Assembly (NCBI RefSeq): GCF_003254645.1
Contig: NZ_PNFD01000001.1
Span: forward strand, 1,302,001 to 1,366,000
Source: Microbacterium suaedae
GTDB taxonomy: Bacteria; Actinomycetota; Actinomycetes; Actinomycetales; Microbacteriaceae
DNA length: 64,000 bases
Direction of reading: 5' to 3'
The notes beneath the pieces are model-generated. The model was not told where the DNA came from. It was given only the letters and a program-made list of their open reading frames with translations, and made no database searches. Shown here in pieces: positions 55,275-63,229 of the stretch. The position numbers were made by a program, and so were the translations under genes. The stretch's first letter is position 1; each line of letters starts with the position of its first letter.

Positions 55275-55346
55275 GATCGTCTCTCGTCCGGCCACCGTCG
55301 ACGCGAGCGCACGGCAAACGCGGGCAGGCCGCCCGAAACCGACCCG

Positions 55347-56099
55347 TCAGGCGACGCCGCGATCGCCCGGCGCCTGAATGATCGGGATCGCGAAGTCCGA
55401 GGCGCGGAGCGGGTCGAGCAGCCCGTCCGTGATCCCCGCCGTAAAGTCCTCGATGTCCAGGAGCTTGAAGAGCGCCTCGCGCCCGAATTTTGAGCTGTCG
55501 GCGACGAAGAACGCCTCCTTGGCGATGGATCGCATCAGCCGTTTCTGCTCGATCTCGTAACTCCCAGCGCTGTACAGGCCATCCCTCGCCACCGTGTCGG
55601 CGCTGAAGATGGCGACGTCGACGCGAAAGCGCGACAACTGCTGCTCCGTGGTCGGCCCCCACATGCGGAAGGTGTTCGGCAGGAGCTCGCCTCCAAGGAA
55701 CGCGAGGTGGATCGGCGGGCGGGTCGCCACCTCGGCGGCGACCTGGAGATCGTTGGTCACGACCGTGAGGCGCTGATGCTCGAGGTGCCGCGCCACCTCG
55801 AGCGTCGTCGTGCCGCCGTCGAGGAGGATCGTTTGACCCTCGAGGATGCGCTCGGCCATCGCCTTACCGATCGCGGATTTCTCCGCGCCGTGCAGAGGCT
55901 TCTGCACCCCTCTGCGCGATTCATCCTGCGCTACCGGGACGGCACCCCCGTGGGTCCGCCGCAGCAGATGCCGACCCTCCAGCCGCTCGAGATCTCGACG
56001 GATGGTCGATGCCGTCACCGCAAACCGCGCCGCGAGTTCGTTCACCCCCTGAAATCCGTCACGCATAAGGGCATCGACGATCTCACTCTGACGAGACAT
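55347..56099 (-). CDS. DeoR-family regulator of the adjacent transport/kinase operon
   Basis: A 250-residue repressor: N-terminal helix-turn-helix (QSEIVDALMRDGFQGVNELA, FAVTASTIRRDLERL) with the HGGAVP hinge, and a C-terminal sugar-phosphate-binding domain (TILLDGGTTTLEVARHL, VVTNDLQVAAE, FFVADSSKFGREAL). ATG 56099 with a GGAGAGGAGG ribosome binding site is preferred to the frame reaching 56744. The effector is likely the kinase product of the divergent operon. Confidence 0.9.
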   Translation of the reverse strand: MSRQSEIVDALMRDGFQGVNELAARFAVTASTIRRDLERLEGRHLLRRTHGGAVPVAQDESRRGVQKPLHGAEKSAIGKAMAERILEGQTILLDGGTTTLEVARHLEHQRLTVVTNDLQVAAEVATRPPIHLAFLGGELLPNTFRMWGPTTEQQLSRFRVDVAIFSADTVARDGLYSAGSYEIEQKRLMRSIAKEAFFVADSSKFGREALFKLLDIEDFTAGITDGLLDPLRASDFAIPIIQAPGDRGVA

Positions 56100-56148
56100 A
56101 CCCCCTCCTCTCCGTCGATACGACCATGCGCCAGCGGCACTCCATACT

Positions 56149-56285
56149 TGCGCGAAAACACGCACGACGCAACGCGGCCCGGCCAACATGTGGCGATGGG
56201 GCCCAGCGTTCCCGCGCGGATTCCACGATCTTCGCACCGATTGCGCATAGTGCGCGAAATCGCGCATGTTTCTGCGCGAAAACGC
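56149..56285. promoter_or_regulatory. Operator cluster of the DeoR-type regulator (candidate)
   Basis: TGCGCGAAA units occur at 56149, 56251 and 56273, each followed by a CGC one to three bases later. The last pair forms the inverted repeat TCGCGCA-N6-TGCGCGA (56260-56279). Another TTGCGCA/TGCGCGAA pair lies at 56241-56258. The cluster ends at the -35 of the operon promoter, well placed for repression. Confidence 0.6.
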
Positions 56286-56314
56286 TTGACACTGGTAAGT
56301 GGGGCGATTAGCTT
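56286..56314 (+). promoter_or_regulatory. Sigma-70 promoter of the ABC-DhaKL operon
   Basis: TTGACA (56286-56291), a 17-nt spacer and TAGCTT (56309-56314). The clearest housekeeping-type promoter in the window, about 75 nt before the first gene and abutting the operator repeats. Confidence 0.7.
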
Positions 56315-56388
56315 CCAACAGGAAACGCGCCCTGACACTCGACCAACCCGCGCGCCCCTCGCACATTTCGTTCACGAAGGAGTAACGA

Positions 56389-57438
56389 ATGACTCGCAAT
56401 CGCTTTCTGACCGCAGCCGCGCTCACGGCCGCCGTGGTCCTCCCTCTCGCCGGCTGCACCACCGTCGGAGGAGACACCGGCGGATCACCCGACGGTGGCG
56501 GTTCCTCCGGAACCGAAGACGGAGACATGACGATGGTGACGGTCGTCAAGGCGCAGACGATCCCGTGGTTCCAGCGCATGGCAACCGGCGTGGACGAGTG
56601 GGCCGCGGACACCGGGATCGATGCCCGCCAGGAGGGTGCGGACGACGTCACACCCGAGAAGCAGGTCCAGATCGTGCAGGATCTCATCGCCCAGTCGCCG
56701 ACCGCGATCACGGTCGTCCCGAACTCGCCCGAGGCCCTCGCCAACGTGCTGGGACAGGCTCAGGATCAGGGGATCATCGTCGTCGCCCACGAGGCCACCG
56801 GCATGGAGAACGTCGACATCGACATCGAGGCCTTCGACAACGCTTCCTATGGCGAGCTGATCATGGAGAACCTCGCCGCGTGCATGGGCGAGGAGGGAAC
56901 ATACGTGCAGTTTGTCGGCGGACTGACGGCGAAGACACACATGGAATGGGTCGGCGCCGCGTACGACAGGCAGCAGTCCGACTACCCCGACATGGAGCGC
57001 GTCGAGACGCCCATCGAGTCGACGGATAACCAGGAGACCGCGTACGAGCGCGCCAAGGAGATCCTCGCCAAGCACCCCGACATCGCGGGTTTCCAGGGCT
57101 CAGCTGGCAATGACGTCCCCGGCATCGCCCGAGCCGTCCAGGAGGCCGGCCTCGAGGACGATGTCTGCGTGATGGGCACGTCGATCCCGTCCGTCGCGAA
57201 CCAGTACCTCGAGGGCGGATCGATCGACAAGATCTTCTTCTGGGATCCGGCGCTGGCGGGCAAGGCCCAACTGGAGATCGCCAGGATCCTCGCCGAGGGC
57301 GGCACGATCGAGGCGGGAACCGACCTCGGAATCGAAGGGTATGAGGATCTTCAGCCGCTCGAGGGCTTCGACAACGTCTTCGTGGGGGACGCGTCGGTCG
57401 CGGCGGACGCCGAGACGGCCGCCGAGTACGACTTCTGA
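56389..57438 (+). CDS. Sugar ABC importer, substrate-binding lipoprotein
   Basis: A 349-residue lipoprotein: lipobox LPLAGC, a Gly/Ser linker and a type I binding fold (KAQTIPWFQRMATGVDEWAA, IVQDLIAQSPTAITVVPNSP, FQGSAGNDVPGIARAVQEAG). This is the ribose/autoinducer-2/tetritol class. The first gene of the operon, with a strong GAAGGAG ribosome binding site, followed by a hairpin that may protect or cut the message. Confidence 0.9.
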   Translation: MTRNRFLTAAALTAAVVLPLAGCTTVGGDTGGSPDGGGSSGTEDGDMTMVTVVKAQTIPWFQRMATGVDEWAADTGIDARQEGADDVTPEKQVQIVQDLIAQSPTAITVVPNSPEALANVLGQAQDQGIIVVAHEATGMENVDIDIEAFDNASYGELIMENLAACMGEEGTYVQFVGGLTAKTHMEWVGAAYDRQQSDYPDMERVETPIESTDNQETAYERAKEILAKHPDIAGFQGSAGNDVPGIARAVQEAGLEDDVCVMGTSIPSVANQYLEGGSIDKIFFWDPALAGKAQLEIARILAEGGTIEAGTDLGIEGYEDLQPLEGFDNVFVGDASVAADAETAAEYDF

Positions 57439-57457
57439 TCCGCCGGATGTCGCCGCT

Positions 57458-57497
57458 CCCCGACCGCGTCGCGCGATCCGCGCGGACGCGGCCGGGG
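57458..57497 (+). promoter_or_regulatory. Intercistronic hairpin after the binding-protein gene
   Basis: CCCCGACCGCGTC (57458-57470) pairs with GACGCGGCCGGGG (57485-57497), with one mismatch in 13. It sits between the binding-protein gene and the ribosome binding site of the ATPase gene, where such hairpins usually raise the amount of binding protein over the other components. Confidence 0.6.
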
Positions 57498-57517
57498 ACC
57501 GCGGAGAAAGGTTTTCG

Positions 57518-59029
57518 ATGACGAACGAACGTTCCACGACCGTGGCCCCCGTACTCTCGGCCCAGGGCATCTCCAAACGCTACGGCGGGGTGCAAGCACT
57601 AGATGATGTGTCCATCGACTTCCTGCCGGGCGAGGTGCACTGCATCGCGGGCGAGAACGGCTGCGGGAAGTCGACGCTCATCAAGGTGATCTCCGGCGCC
57701 GAGCGCGCCGACAGCGGCACGATCACCGTCGATGAAGTCTCGCACGCCCGCATGAGCACAACCTCCGCCATCACCAGCGGGATCCAGGTGATCTACCAGG
57801 ACTTCTCGCTGTTCCCGAACCTCACTGTGGCGGAGAACATCGTCATCACGTCGCACGTGGCAGCGGGTCGCCGACTCAACCGGCCAAGCACCGCCCGCCC
57901 GCGAGCCCGCGCCATCGTCGATGACCTCGGCATCGACCTCGATCTCGACGCCGAGCTGGGCAGGCTCTCGGTCGCCGACCGCCAGCTGACGGCGATCTGC
58001 CGCGCCCTCGTGAACGACGCGCGCGTCATCATCATGGACGAGCCGACGACCGCGCTCACGCACACCGAGGTCGACCGCCTGTTCGCCATCGTCGAGCGAC
58101 TGCGCGCGCGAGACGTGGCCCTCGTCTTCGTATCCCACAAGCTCGAGGAGGTACTCGCAATCTCGCAGCGGCTCACGATCATGCGCTCCGGCCGGGTCAC
58201 CGCGAGCGCGCCGACGAGCACCTACACTCGTGCATCGATCGCCGAGAGCATGACGGGTCAGGAGATCGACGAGTCCCGGATCGTCCAGGCGGTACCCGAG
58301 GACAGCCCCGTGCGCCTGCGTGTGGATAATCTGACGCTACCCGGCGCTTTCCACGACGTCTCGTTCTCCGTCCGTTCCGGGGAGATCCTCGGGATCACGG
58401 GCCTGCTGGGCTCGGGCCGGACCGAGATCGCCGAGTCGATCTTCGGCGTGCACCCGGCGCAGTCCGGGGAGATCGCTGTGGACGGAGCCCGCGTCGTCAT
58501 CGCAGGCATTCCCGACGCGGTGTCGGCCGGCCTCGCGTACGTACCGGAGGACCGCCTGACGCAGGGTCTCTTCCTGGAGAAGTCGATCTCCGACAACATC
58601 ATCGCCTCCTCGTTCGCACGCTTCCGCTCTCCGCGCCTCACGCTGGACGGCGCGCGGATCGCGAAGACCGTGAATCGACTGTTCGACGCCCTGAAGATCA
58701 AGGCGCCGAATGCCGACGCCCCGGTGCGATCGCTCTCGGGCGGAAACGCGCAGCGCGTCGTCATCGCCAAATGGTTGGCCACAGAACCGAAGGTGCTCAT
58801 CCTCAATGGCCCCACGGTGGGCGTCGACGTCGGATCAAAGGCTCAACTGCTCGGCCTGCTGCGGGAGCAGGCGGATGCAGGAATGGCGATCGTCGTGATC
58901 TCCGACGATGCTCCCGAGCTCGTCTCCTGTTGCCACCGCGTGCTCGTCGTCTCACGCGGACGGATCTCGCAGGAGCTCACCGGCGACGGCATCTCGACGG
59001 CCGCGCTTCGCGAGGGGATGGCCGCATGA
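57518..59029 (+). CDS. Sugar ABC importer, tandem ATPase
   Basis: A 503-residue two-domain ATPase. Domain 1: CIAGENGCGKSTLIKVISGA, signature weakened to LSVADRQLTAICRAL, Walker B VIIMDEPTTAL. Domain 2: GLLGSGRTEIAESIFG, LSGGNAQRVVIAKWLA and VLILNGPTVGVDVGSK, where NG replaces the catalytic DE pair. One good signature and one good Walker B remain, so ATPase activity at one composite site is possible. ATG 57518 with a GGAGAAAGG ribosome binding site. Confidence 0.9.
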   Translation: MTNERSTTVAPVLSAQGISKRYGGVQALDDVSIDFLPGEVHCIAGENGCGKSTLIKVISGAERADSGTITVDEVSHARMSTTSAITSGIQVIYQDFSLFPNLTVAENIVITSHVAAGRRLNRPSTARPRARAIVDDLGIDLDLDAELGRLSVADRQLTAICRALVNDARVIIMDEPTTALTHTEVDRLFAIVERLRARDVALVFVSHKLEEVLAISQRLTIMRSGRVTASAPTSTYTRASIAESMTGQEIDESRIVQAVPEDSPVRLRVDNLTLPGAFHDVSFSVRSGEILGITGLLGSGRTEIAESIFGVHPAQSGEIAVDGARVVIAGIPDAVSAGLAYVPEDRLTQGLFLEKSISDNIIASSFARFRSPRLTLDGARIAKTVNRLFDALKIKAPNADAPVRSLSGGNAQRVVIAKWLATEPKVLILNGPTVGVDVGSKAQLLGLLREQADAGMAIVVISDDAPELVSCCHRVLVVSRGRISQELTGDGISTAALREGMAA

Positions 59030-60069
59030 CGCATCTCCTTCGGAGGCTGCACGGCCCCAACAACGAGGGCGTCCTCGCGCTCGTCCTCCTCGCGGTCATC
59101 GTGGCGATGTCGATCGCGAGCCCCGCATTCTTCACCGCGAGCACCGCGTTCTCGATCCTGCGCAGCTCGACGGTCCCGATGATCTTCGCGCTCGCCGTGC
59201 TCCTCGTGATCATCTCAGGCGGCATCGACGTCTCCTTCCCCGCCATCGCGATCTTCTCGGCATACGCCGCGGTGAGCACGTTTCTGAAGATGGGCTTCGA
59301 CCCCGGCGTTCCGGCCGTCTTCCTCGTCGCGATCGCGATCGGGGCGGTGCTCGGCGCCGTCAACGGCGCCGTCATCGCCCGCTTCCGATTGCCCACTCTC
59401 ATCGTGACGCTCGGGACGCAGGGCCTGTTCATCGGCGCGATGTACACCTTTGTCGGCTCGACGTACTACGCGCAGCTGCCCGCGTCGATGGCCGCACTCT
59501 CGACCGTCGACGTGATCGACTTCGATTCGGGTCGGGGGCGCGCGTATCTCCACATCATGGTGCTGATCGCCATCGCGCTGACGATCGCAATCTGGTGGAT
59601 GCTGCGCGGGACGATGTTCGGCCGCTCGCTCTACGCGCTCGGCGGCGACTTCGAGGCGGCTCGTCGTGCGGGATTCCGCGTCGTCCCGACGCAGATCGGA
59701 CTGTACGTGCTCGTCGGTGCACTCGCGGCCATCGCCGGCGTCGTGCATATGATCATGAGCCGCAGCGCAAACCCTCAGGACCTGATTGGCGGCGAGCTCG
59801 ATATCATCGCCGCCGTCGTCCTCGGCGGCGCGTCGATCTTCGGCGGCCGCGGGACGGTGCTCGGCACCGTCCTCGGCGTGCTGCTCGTGCAGACGATCAA
59901 CAACAGCCTGCTACTCGCTGGCGTACCCAGCGCGTGGCTCCGCGCCGCCGTCGGAGCGCTGTTGGTGGTCGGCGTCGGGATCCAGGCCGTCGCCGCACGA
60001 CGCCGCGCACGGCGAGTGCACACCATCGATGAGACCCCTGAGCCCTCGGTGAAGGAGACGTCCGCATGA
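59026..60069 (+). CDS. Sugar ABC importer, permease 1
   Basis: A 347-residue RbsC-like permease; VLLVIISGGIDVSFPAIAIF, RLPTLIVTLGTQGLFIGAMY and GRSLYALGGDFEAARRAGFR are present, with about nine to ten helices. ATG overlaps the ATPase stop by 4 nt. The lack of a strict signal sequence is usual. Confidence 0.9.
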   Translation: MTHLLRRLHGPNNEGVLALVLLAVIVAMSIASPAFFTASTAFSILRSSTVPMIFALAVLLVIISGGIDVSFPAIAIFSAYAAVSTFLKMGFDPGVPAVFLVAIAIGAVLGAVNGAVIARFRLPTLIVTLGTQGLFIGAMYTFVGSTYYAQLPASMAALSTVDVIDFDSGRGRAYLHIMVLIAIALTIAIWWMLRGTMFGRSLYALGGDFEAARRAGFRVVPTQIGLYVLVGALAAIAGVVHMIMSRSANPQDLIGGELDIIAAVVLGGASIFGGRGTVLGTVLGVLLVQTINNSLLLAGVPSAWLRAAVGALLVVGVGIQAVAARRRARRVHTIDETPEPSVKETSA

Positions 60070-61175
60070 ACCGCACGAATACCTCCGAAACCGTGGCACT
60101 GCGTCAGGTGAACGACCAGGTCGACGGCTGGGTGCGCCGCGCGCTGCAGCGAACGGGCGGCGGACGCGGGGCGGGACGGATGGCGATCGCCCTCCTGGTC
60201 GCGTTCGCGTTCTTCGCGATCGCCGAGCCGGGAGTGTTCCTCAGCCCGATCAACCTGCAGAACCTCATGGTCGCTTCGCCGGAGATCGGAGTCATCAGCA
60301 TCGCCATCATGCTCGCGATGTTGACGGGCGGAATCGACCTCTCCCTCGTGTCGATCGCGAGCCTGTCTGCAATCACCATCTCGACGGCGTTCACCGCGAT
60401 CTCCACGACGGACCCCGGGCTCGCTGAGGCGATGGGCATTCCGCTGGCGCTCCTCGGCGTCGCGGTCGGGGCGCTGTGTGGCCTCGTCAACGCGATCCTC
60501 ATCAGCGTCGTCGGGATCACGCCCATCCTCGCCACCCTCGGGACGATGCAGATCTTCAACGGCATCGCCATCGTGTGGACCGGGGGAACGACGCTGTACG
60601 GGGCACCGGCGGTCCTCACGACCTTCGGTCGCACCGCGATCGGGCCCGTCCCGCTGCTGTTCGTCGCGCTGCTGTTCGTCGCGGCCGTGATCGCACTGCT
60701 CGTCAATCGCACCTCGCTCGGCCGACGGATCCAGCTCCTCGGAGCCAACCCTGTGGCCGCCACGTACTCGGGCTTCCGCAGCGGCCGGATCCTTATCAGC
60801 ACCTACCTGCTGGGGGGCTCGCTGGCGGGTCTCGCAGGCGTCCTCTTCCTCGCGCGCAATCCGACGGCCTCCGCCGACTACGGAGCGTCCTACGTGCTCC
60901 TCGTGATCGTCATCGCCGTGCTCGGCGGCACCCGCCATACGGGCGGCTTCGCGTCGGTCGCCGGGGTGCTCCTCGCGACGCTGACGCTGCAGGTCGTGTC
61001 GAGTGGGTTCACGGCGCTGCGCCTGTCGTCCTACGAGTACGCGATCGCACAGGGCGCCATACTCATCGGCGTGATGGTGCTGGACGCCGTCGAATGGCGC
61101 AGACCAGGGCGGAACCGACGCCCTCTGACACAGGCTCCCCGGACAGAGACACCCGGGAGAACGGAGCAGCAATGA
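60066..61175 (+). CDS. Sugar ABC importer, permease 2
   Basis: A 369-residue second permease (IAIMLAMLTGGIDLSLVSIA, GITPILATLGTMQIFNGIAI, GRRIQLLGANPVAATYSGFR). Two different permeases plus a single binding protein is the layout of AI-2/Lsr-like and tetritol-type importers. Starts in an ATGA overlap with permease 1 and itself overlaps dhaK by 4 nt. Confidence 0.9.
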   Translation: MNRTNTSETVALRQVNDQVDGWVRRALQRTGGGRGAGRMAIALLVAFAFFAIAEPGVFLSPINLQNLMVASPEIGVISIAIMLAMLTGGIDLSLVSIASLSAITISTAFTAISTTDPGLAEAMGIPLALLGVAVGALCGLVNAILISVVGITPILATLGTMQIFNGIAIVWTGGTTLYGAPAVLTTFGRTAIGPVPLLFVALLFVAAVIALLVNRTSLGRRIQLLGANPVAATYSGFRSGRILISTYLLGGSLAGLAGVLFLARNPTASADYGASYVLLVIVIAVLGGTRHTGGFASVAGVLLATLTLQVVSSGFTALRLSSYEYAIAQGAILIGVMVLDAVEWRRPGRNRRPLTQAPRTETPGRTEQQ

Positions 61176-62173
61176 AGAAGATCATCAACAACCCGGATGC
61201 GTTCGTCGACGAGTTTGTCGAGGGGATCCTGCTAGCGCACCCCGACAAGGTGAGGACGCCCGGCGACGACCCGCGGGTGCTAGTGCGCGCGGACGCGCCG
61301 AGCCCGGGCCGAGTCGGCATCGTCACCGGCGGAGGGTCGGGGCACCTGCCGTTGTTCAAGGGCTACGTCGGGCGCGGCCTCGCCTCGGGCGTCGCCATCG
61401 GCAACGTCTTCTCCTCGCCGTCCTCCGAACAGATCTTCGAAGCGACGAAAGCCGTGGACGGCGGCGCCGGCGTCCTCTATCTCTACGGCAACTACGGCGG
61501 CGACGTGTTCAACTTCGACCTGGCCGCCGACCTGGCCGAGATCGAGGGCATCGAGACGACGACCGTCCTCGGTCACGACGACGTGGCGAGCCAGCCCCGC
61601 GAGCGCGCAGAGGAGCGGCGCGGCGTCGCTGGCATCTTCTTCGCGTACAAGGCCGCCGGTGCGGCGGCCGAGCGCGGCGACAATCTCGCCGCGGTCGCCG
61701 CGGTGGCGGAGGACATCGGGCAGCACACGGCGACGATGGGCGTCGGCCTCGCCCCGACCATCCTGCCGACGACGGGGAAGCCGAGCTTCGAGCTCAACGA
61801 CGGCGAGATGGAGATCGGCATCGGGATCCACGGCGAGCCCGGCATCCGGCGCGGTGCGCTCGAGACGGCGAACGAGATCGCCGAGCACCTGACCGAGCAG
61901 ATCCTCGCCGACCTCGAGCTCGCAGACGGCGACCGCGTCGCGGTGCTCGTCAATGGTCTCGGCGCGACGCCGCTCGAGGAACTGTACGTGCTGTACCGGC
62001 GCGTGCACCAGATCCTCGCCGAGCGCGGCATCACCGTCGCCAAGCGATACGTCGGCGAATACGCGACCAGCCTGGAGATGGCCGGCGCCTCTGTCTCCGT
62101 ACTCGCGCTGAACGACGAGCGCCTCGCCCTGCTCGAGGCGCCGGCCGCGTCGCCGTTCTTCTCCGAGGCCTGA
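61172..62173 (+). CDS. dhaK: Dihydroxyacetone-kinase-type K subunit (ketose kinase substrate subunit)
   Basis: A 333-residue DhaK domain that binds the ketose covalently through a histidine. VGIVTGGGSGHLPLFKGYVG, SGVAIGNVFSSPSSEQIFEA, YGNYGGDVFNFDLA and GIGIHGEPGIRRG (His220, hemiaminal residue) are clear. The GNVFSSPS and GNYGGDVFNF variants differ from classical DHA kinases and recall erythrulose-type kinases, so the substrate may be a C4 ketose. Overlaps the permease gene by 4 nt; DhaL follows. Confidence 0.9.
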   Translation: MKKIINNPDAFVDEFVEGILLAHPDKVRTPGDDPRVLVRADAPSPGRVGIVTGGGSGHLPLFKGYVGRGLASGVAIGNVFSSPSSEQIFEATKAVDGGAGVLYLYGNYGGDVFNFDLAADLAEIEGIETTTVLGHDDVASQPRERAEERRGVAGIFFAYKAAGAAAERGDNLAAVAAVAEDIGQHTATMGVGLAPTILPTTGKPSFELNDGEMEIGIGIHGEPGIRRGALETANEIAEHLTEQILADLELADGDRVAVLVNGLGATPLEELYVLYRRVHQILAERGITVAKRYVGEYATSLEMAGASVSVLALNDERLALLEAPAASPFFSEA

Positions 62174-62207
62174 GCCGCACGACACCGACCAGAGGATCAC
62201 ACCAACG

Positions 62208-62822
62208 ATGAACTCATCAGAACTCCGCCTCGCCATCTCCCGCGCCGTCGAGGAGTTCCCGAAGCACGCCGACGAGCTCGGCGATCTCGACCAGAAACTG
62301 GGCGACGGAGACCTCGGGATCACCGTCTCAGCCGGCGCCGCCGCCGTGTCGGAGGCGCTGACTGCGCTACCCGACACCGCGACGCCGAGCGAAGTCGTGT
62401 TGGCCTGCGCGAAGGCGTTCGCGAACGCCAACCCGTCGACGATGGCCGCGCTCGTCGCCGGTGCGCTCCTGGCCGGCTCGAAGCGATGGAAGGACGTTGA
62501 CGACGTCGACGCGGAGGGCATCGCCGACTTCGCGATGACGGCTGCCGAGTCGATCAGTTCGCGCGGCAAGTCCCAGGTCGGCGACAAGACGATCCTGGAC
62601 GCGATGTTCCCGGCGGCGGAGGCGCTTCGCGAGGCCGTGCCGGAGAGCGGGCTAGACGCGGCCATCGCGGCTGCCCAGGAGGGCGTCGTCACGTCGAAGA
62701 AACTCCAGTCGAGGCGCGGGCGCGCCTCGTGGCTGCAGGAGCGCAGCATCGGCCTGCAGGATCCCGGCGCGACCGCGTTCCTGCGCTTCCTGCAGTCGTG
62801 GAAGGCCGCGAACCCGGCCTGA
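62208..62822 (+). CDS. dhaL: Dihydroxyacetone-kinase-type L subunit (nucleotide-binding)
   Basis: A 204-residue helical-barrel nucleotide subunit: LGDLDQKLGDGDLGITVSAG (Asp cluster binding Mg-nucleotide), NPSTMAALVAGALLAGSKRW, VGDKTILDAMFPAAEAL and GRASWLQERSIGLQDPGATA. With DhaK it phosphorylates the imported ketose. No DhaM (PTS donor) gene is in the window, so whether ATP is used directly is open. Last gene of the operon. Confidence 0.92.
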   Translation: MNSSELRLAISRAVEEFPKHADELGDLDQKLGDGDLGITVSAGAAAVSEALTALPDTATPSEVVLACAKAFANANPSTMAALVAGALLAGSKRWKDVDDVDAEGIADFAMTAAESISSRGKSQVGDKTILDAMFPAAEALREAVPESGLDAAIAAAQEGVVTSKKLQSRRGRASWLQERSIGLQDPGATAFLRFLQSWKAANPA

Positions 62823-62830
62823 ACTCGACG

Positions 62831-62868
62831 TGAGGGGCTGACGCAGAGCGTGAAGCGTCGGCCCCTCA
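62831..62868 (+). terminator. Terminator hairpin of the ABC-DhaKL operon
   Basis: TGAGGGGCTGACGC (62831-62844) pairs with GCGTCGGCCCCTCA (62855-62868) with a single G-U-type difference. It starts 9 nt after the dhaL stop. Confidence 0.75.
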
Positions 62869-63229
62869 GCTCCCCCGCCGGAACTCCGACTTGATCCCGG
62901 CGCGAAGCGCCTCGTTGATCTCTCCCTTGCACGGCTGGCGCACAACGAGCAGGCGCCATCCCCGGGACGGGGAGCCCTTCCGCGTCCTTCGCATCCGAAT
63001 GTACTCACTGCGATGAGTCCAGTCCGGGCGCGTCATGCTGTCGTTGTTTCTACTGCGACGAGAGCGATTACCGGAGGTCTGGCCTGTGCGATCATGCGCG
63101 GAATTCTCCCGTCGACCCCTGACACAGGAAGACACCCGGCACCCGCGACTGGCATCGATACGCGACATGAGGTTAGGCTCAGCTAAGTAATCGCCCGACG
63201 GGCGTCCTCCCCCAACTCAGAAGGTCTCC
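62869..63229. other. Intergenic region dhaL / siderophore-binding protein
   Basis: About 360 nt with no gene I can defend. A minus-strand frame (62866-63168) includes an arginine-rich stretch RGWRLLVVRQPCKGEINEAL but has no ribosome binding site and no recognised family. A small TCCCCG-gga-CGGGGA hairpin lies at 62959-62973. The 3-prime end carries the DtxR-like box that belongs to the next gene. Confidence 0.5.
63168..63186 (+). promoter_or_regulatory. DtxR/IdeR-type iron box
   Basis: TGAGGTTAGGCTCAGCTAA matches the 19-bp consensus TTAGGTTAGGCTAACCTAA at 16 positions. It lies 43 nt before the start of an iron-siderophore binding protein, the classic place for repression by iron-loaded DtxR/IdeR. 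Confidence 0.8.

Noticed and set aside
56278..56293. A cre-like catabolite repression site (GAAAACGCTTGACA)
   Set aside because: Several consensus positions fail, and the sequence is already explained by the operator unit and the -35 hexamer.
62866..63168. A small minus-strand gene of 56-100 residues
   Set aside because: No ribosome binding site, no recognisable domain and an arginine-rich composition; its stop lies in the dhaL terminator. Kept only as a note on the intergenic region.
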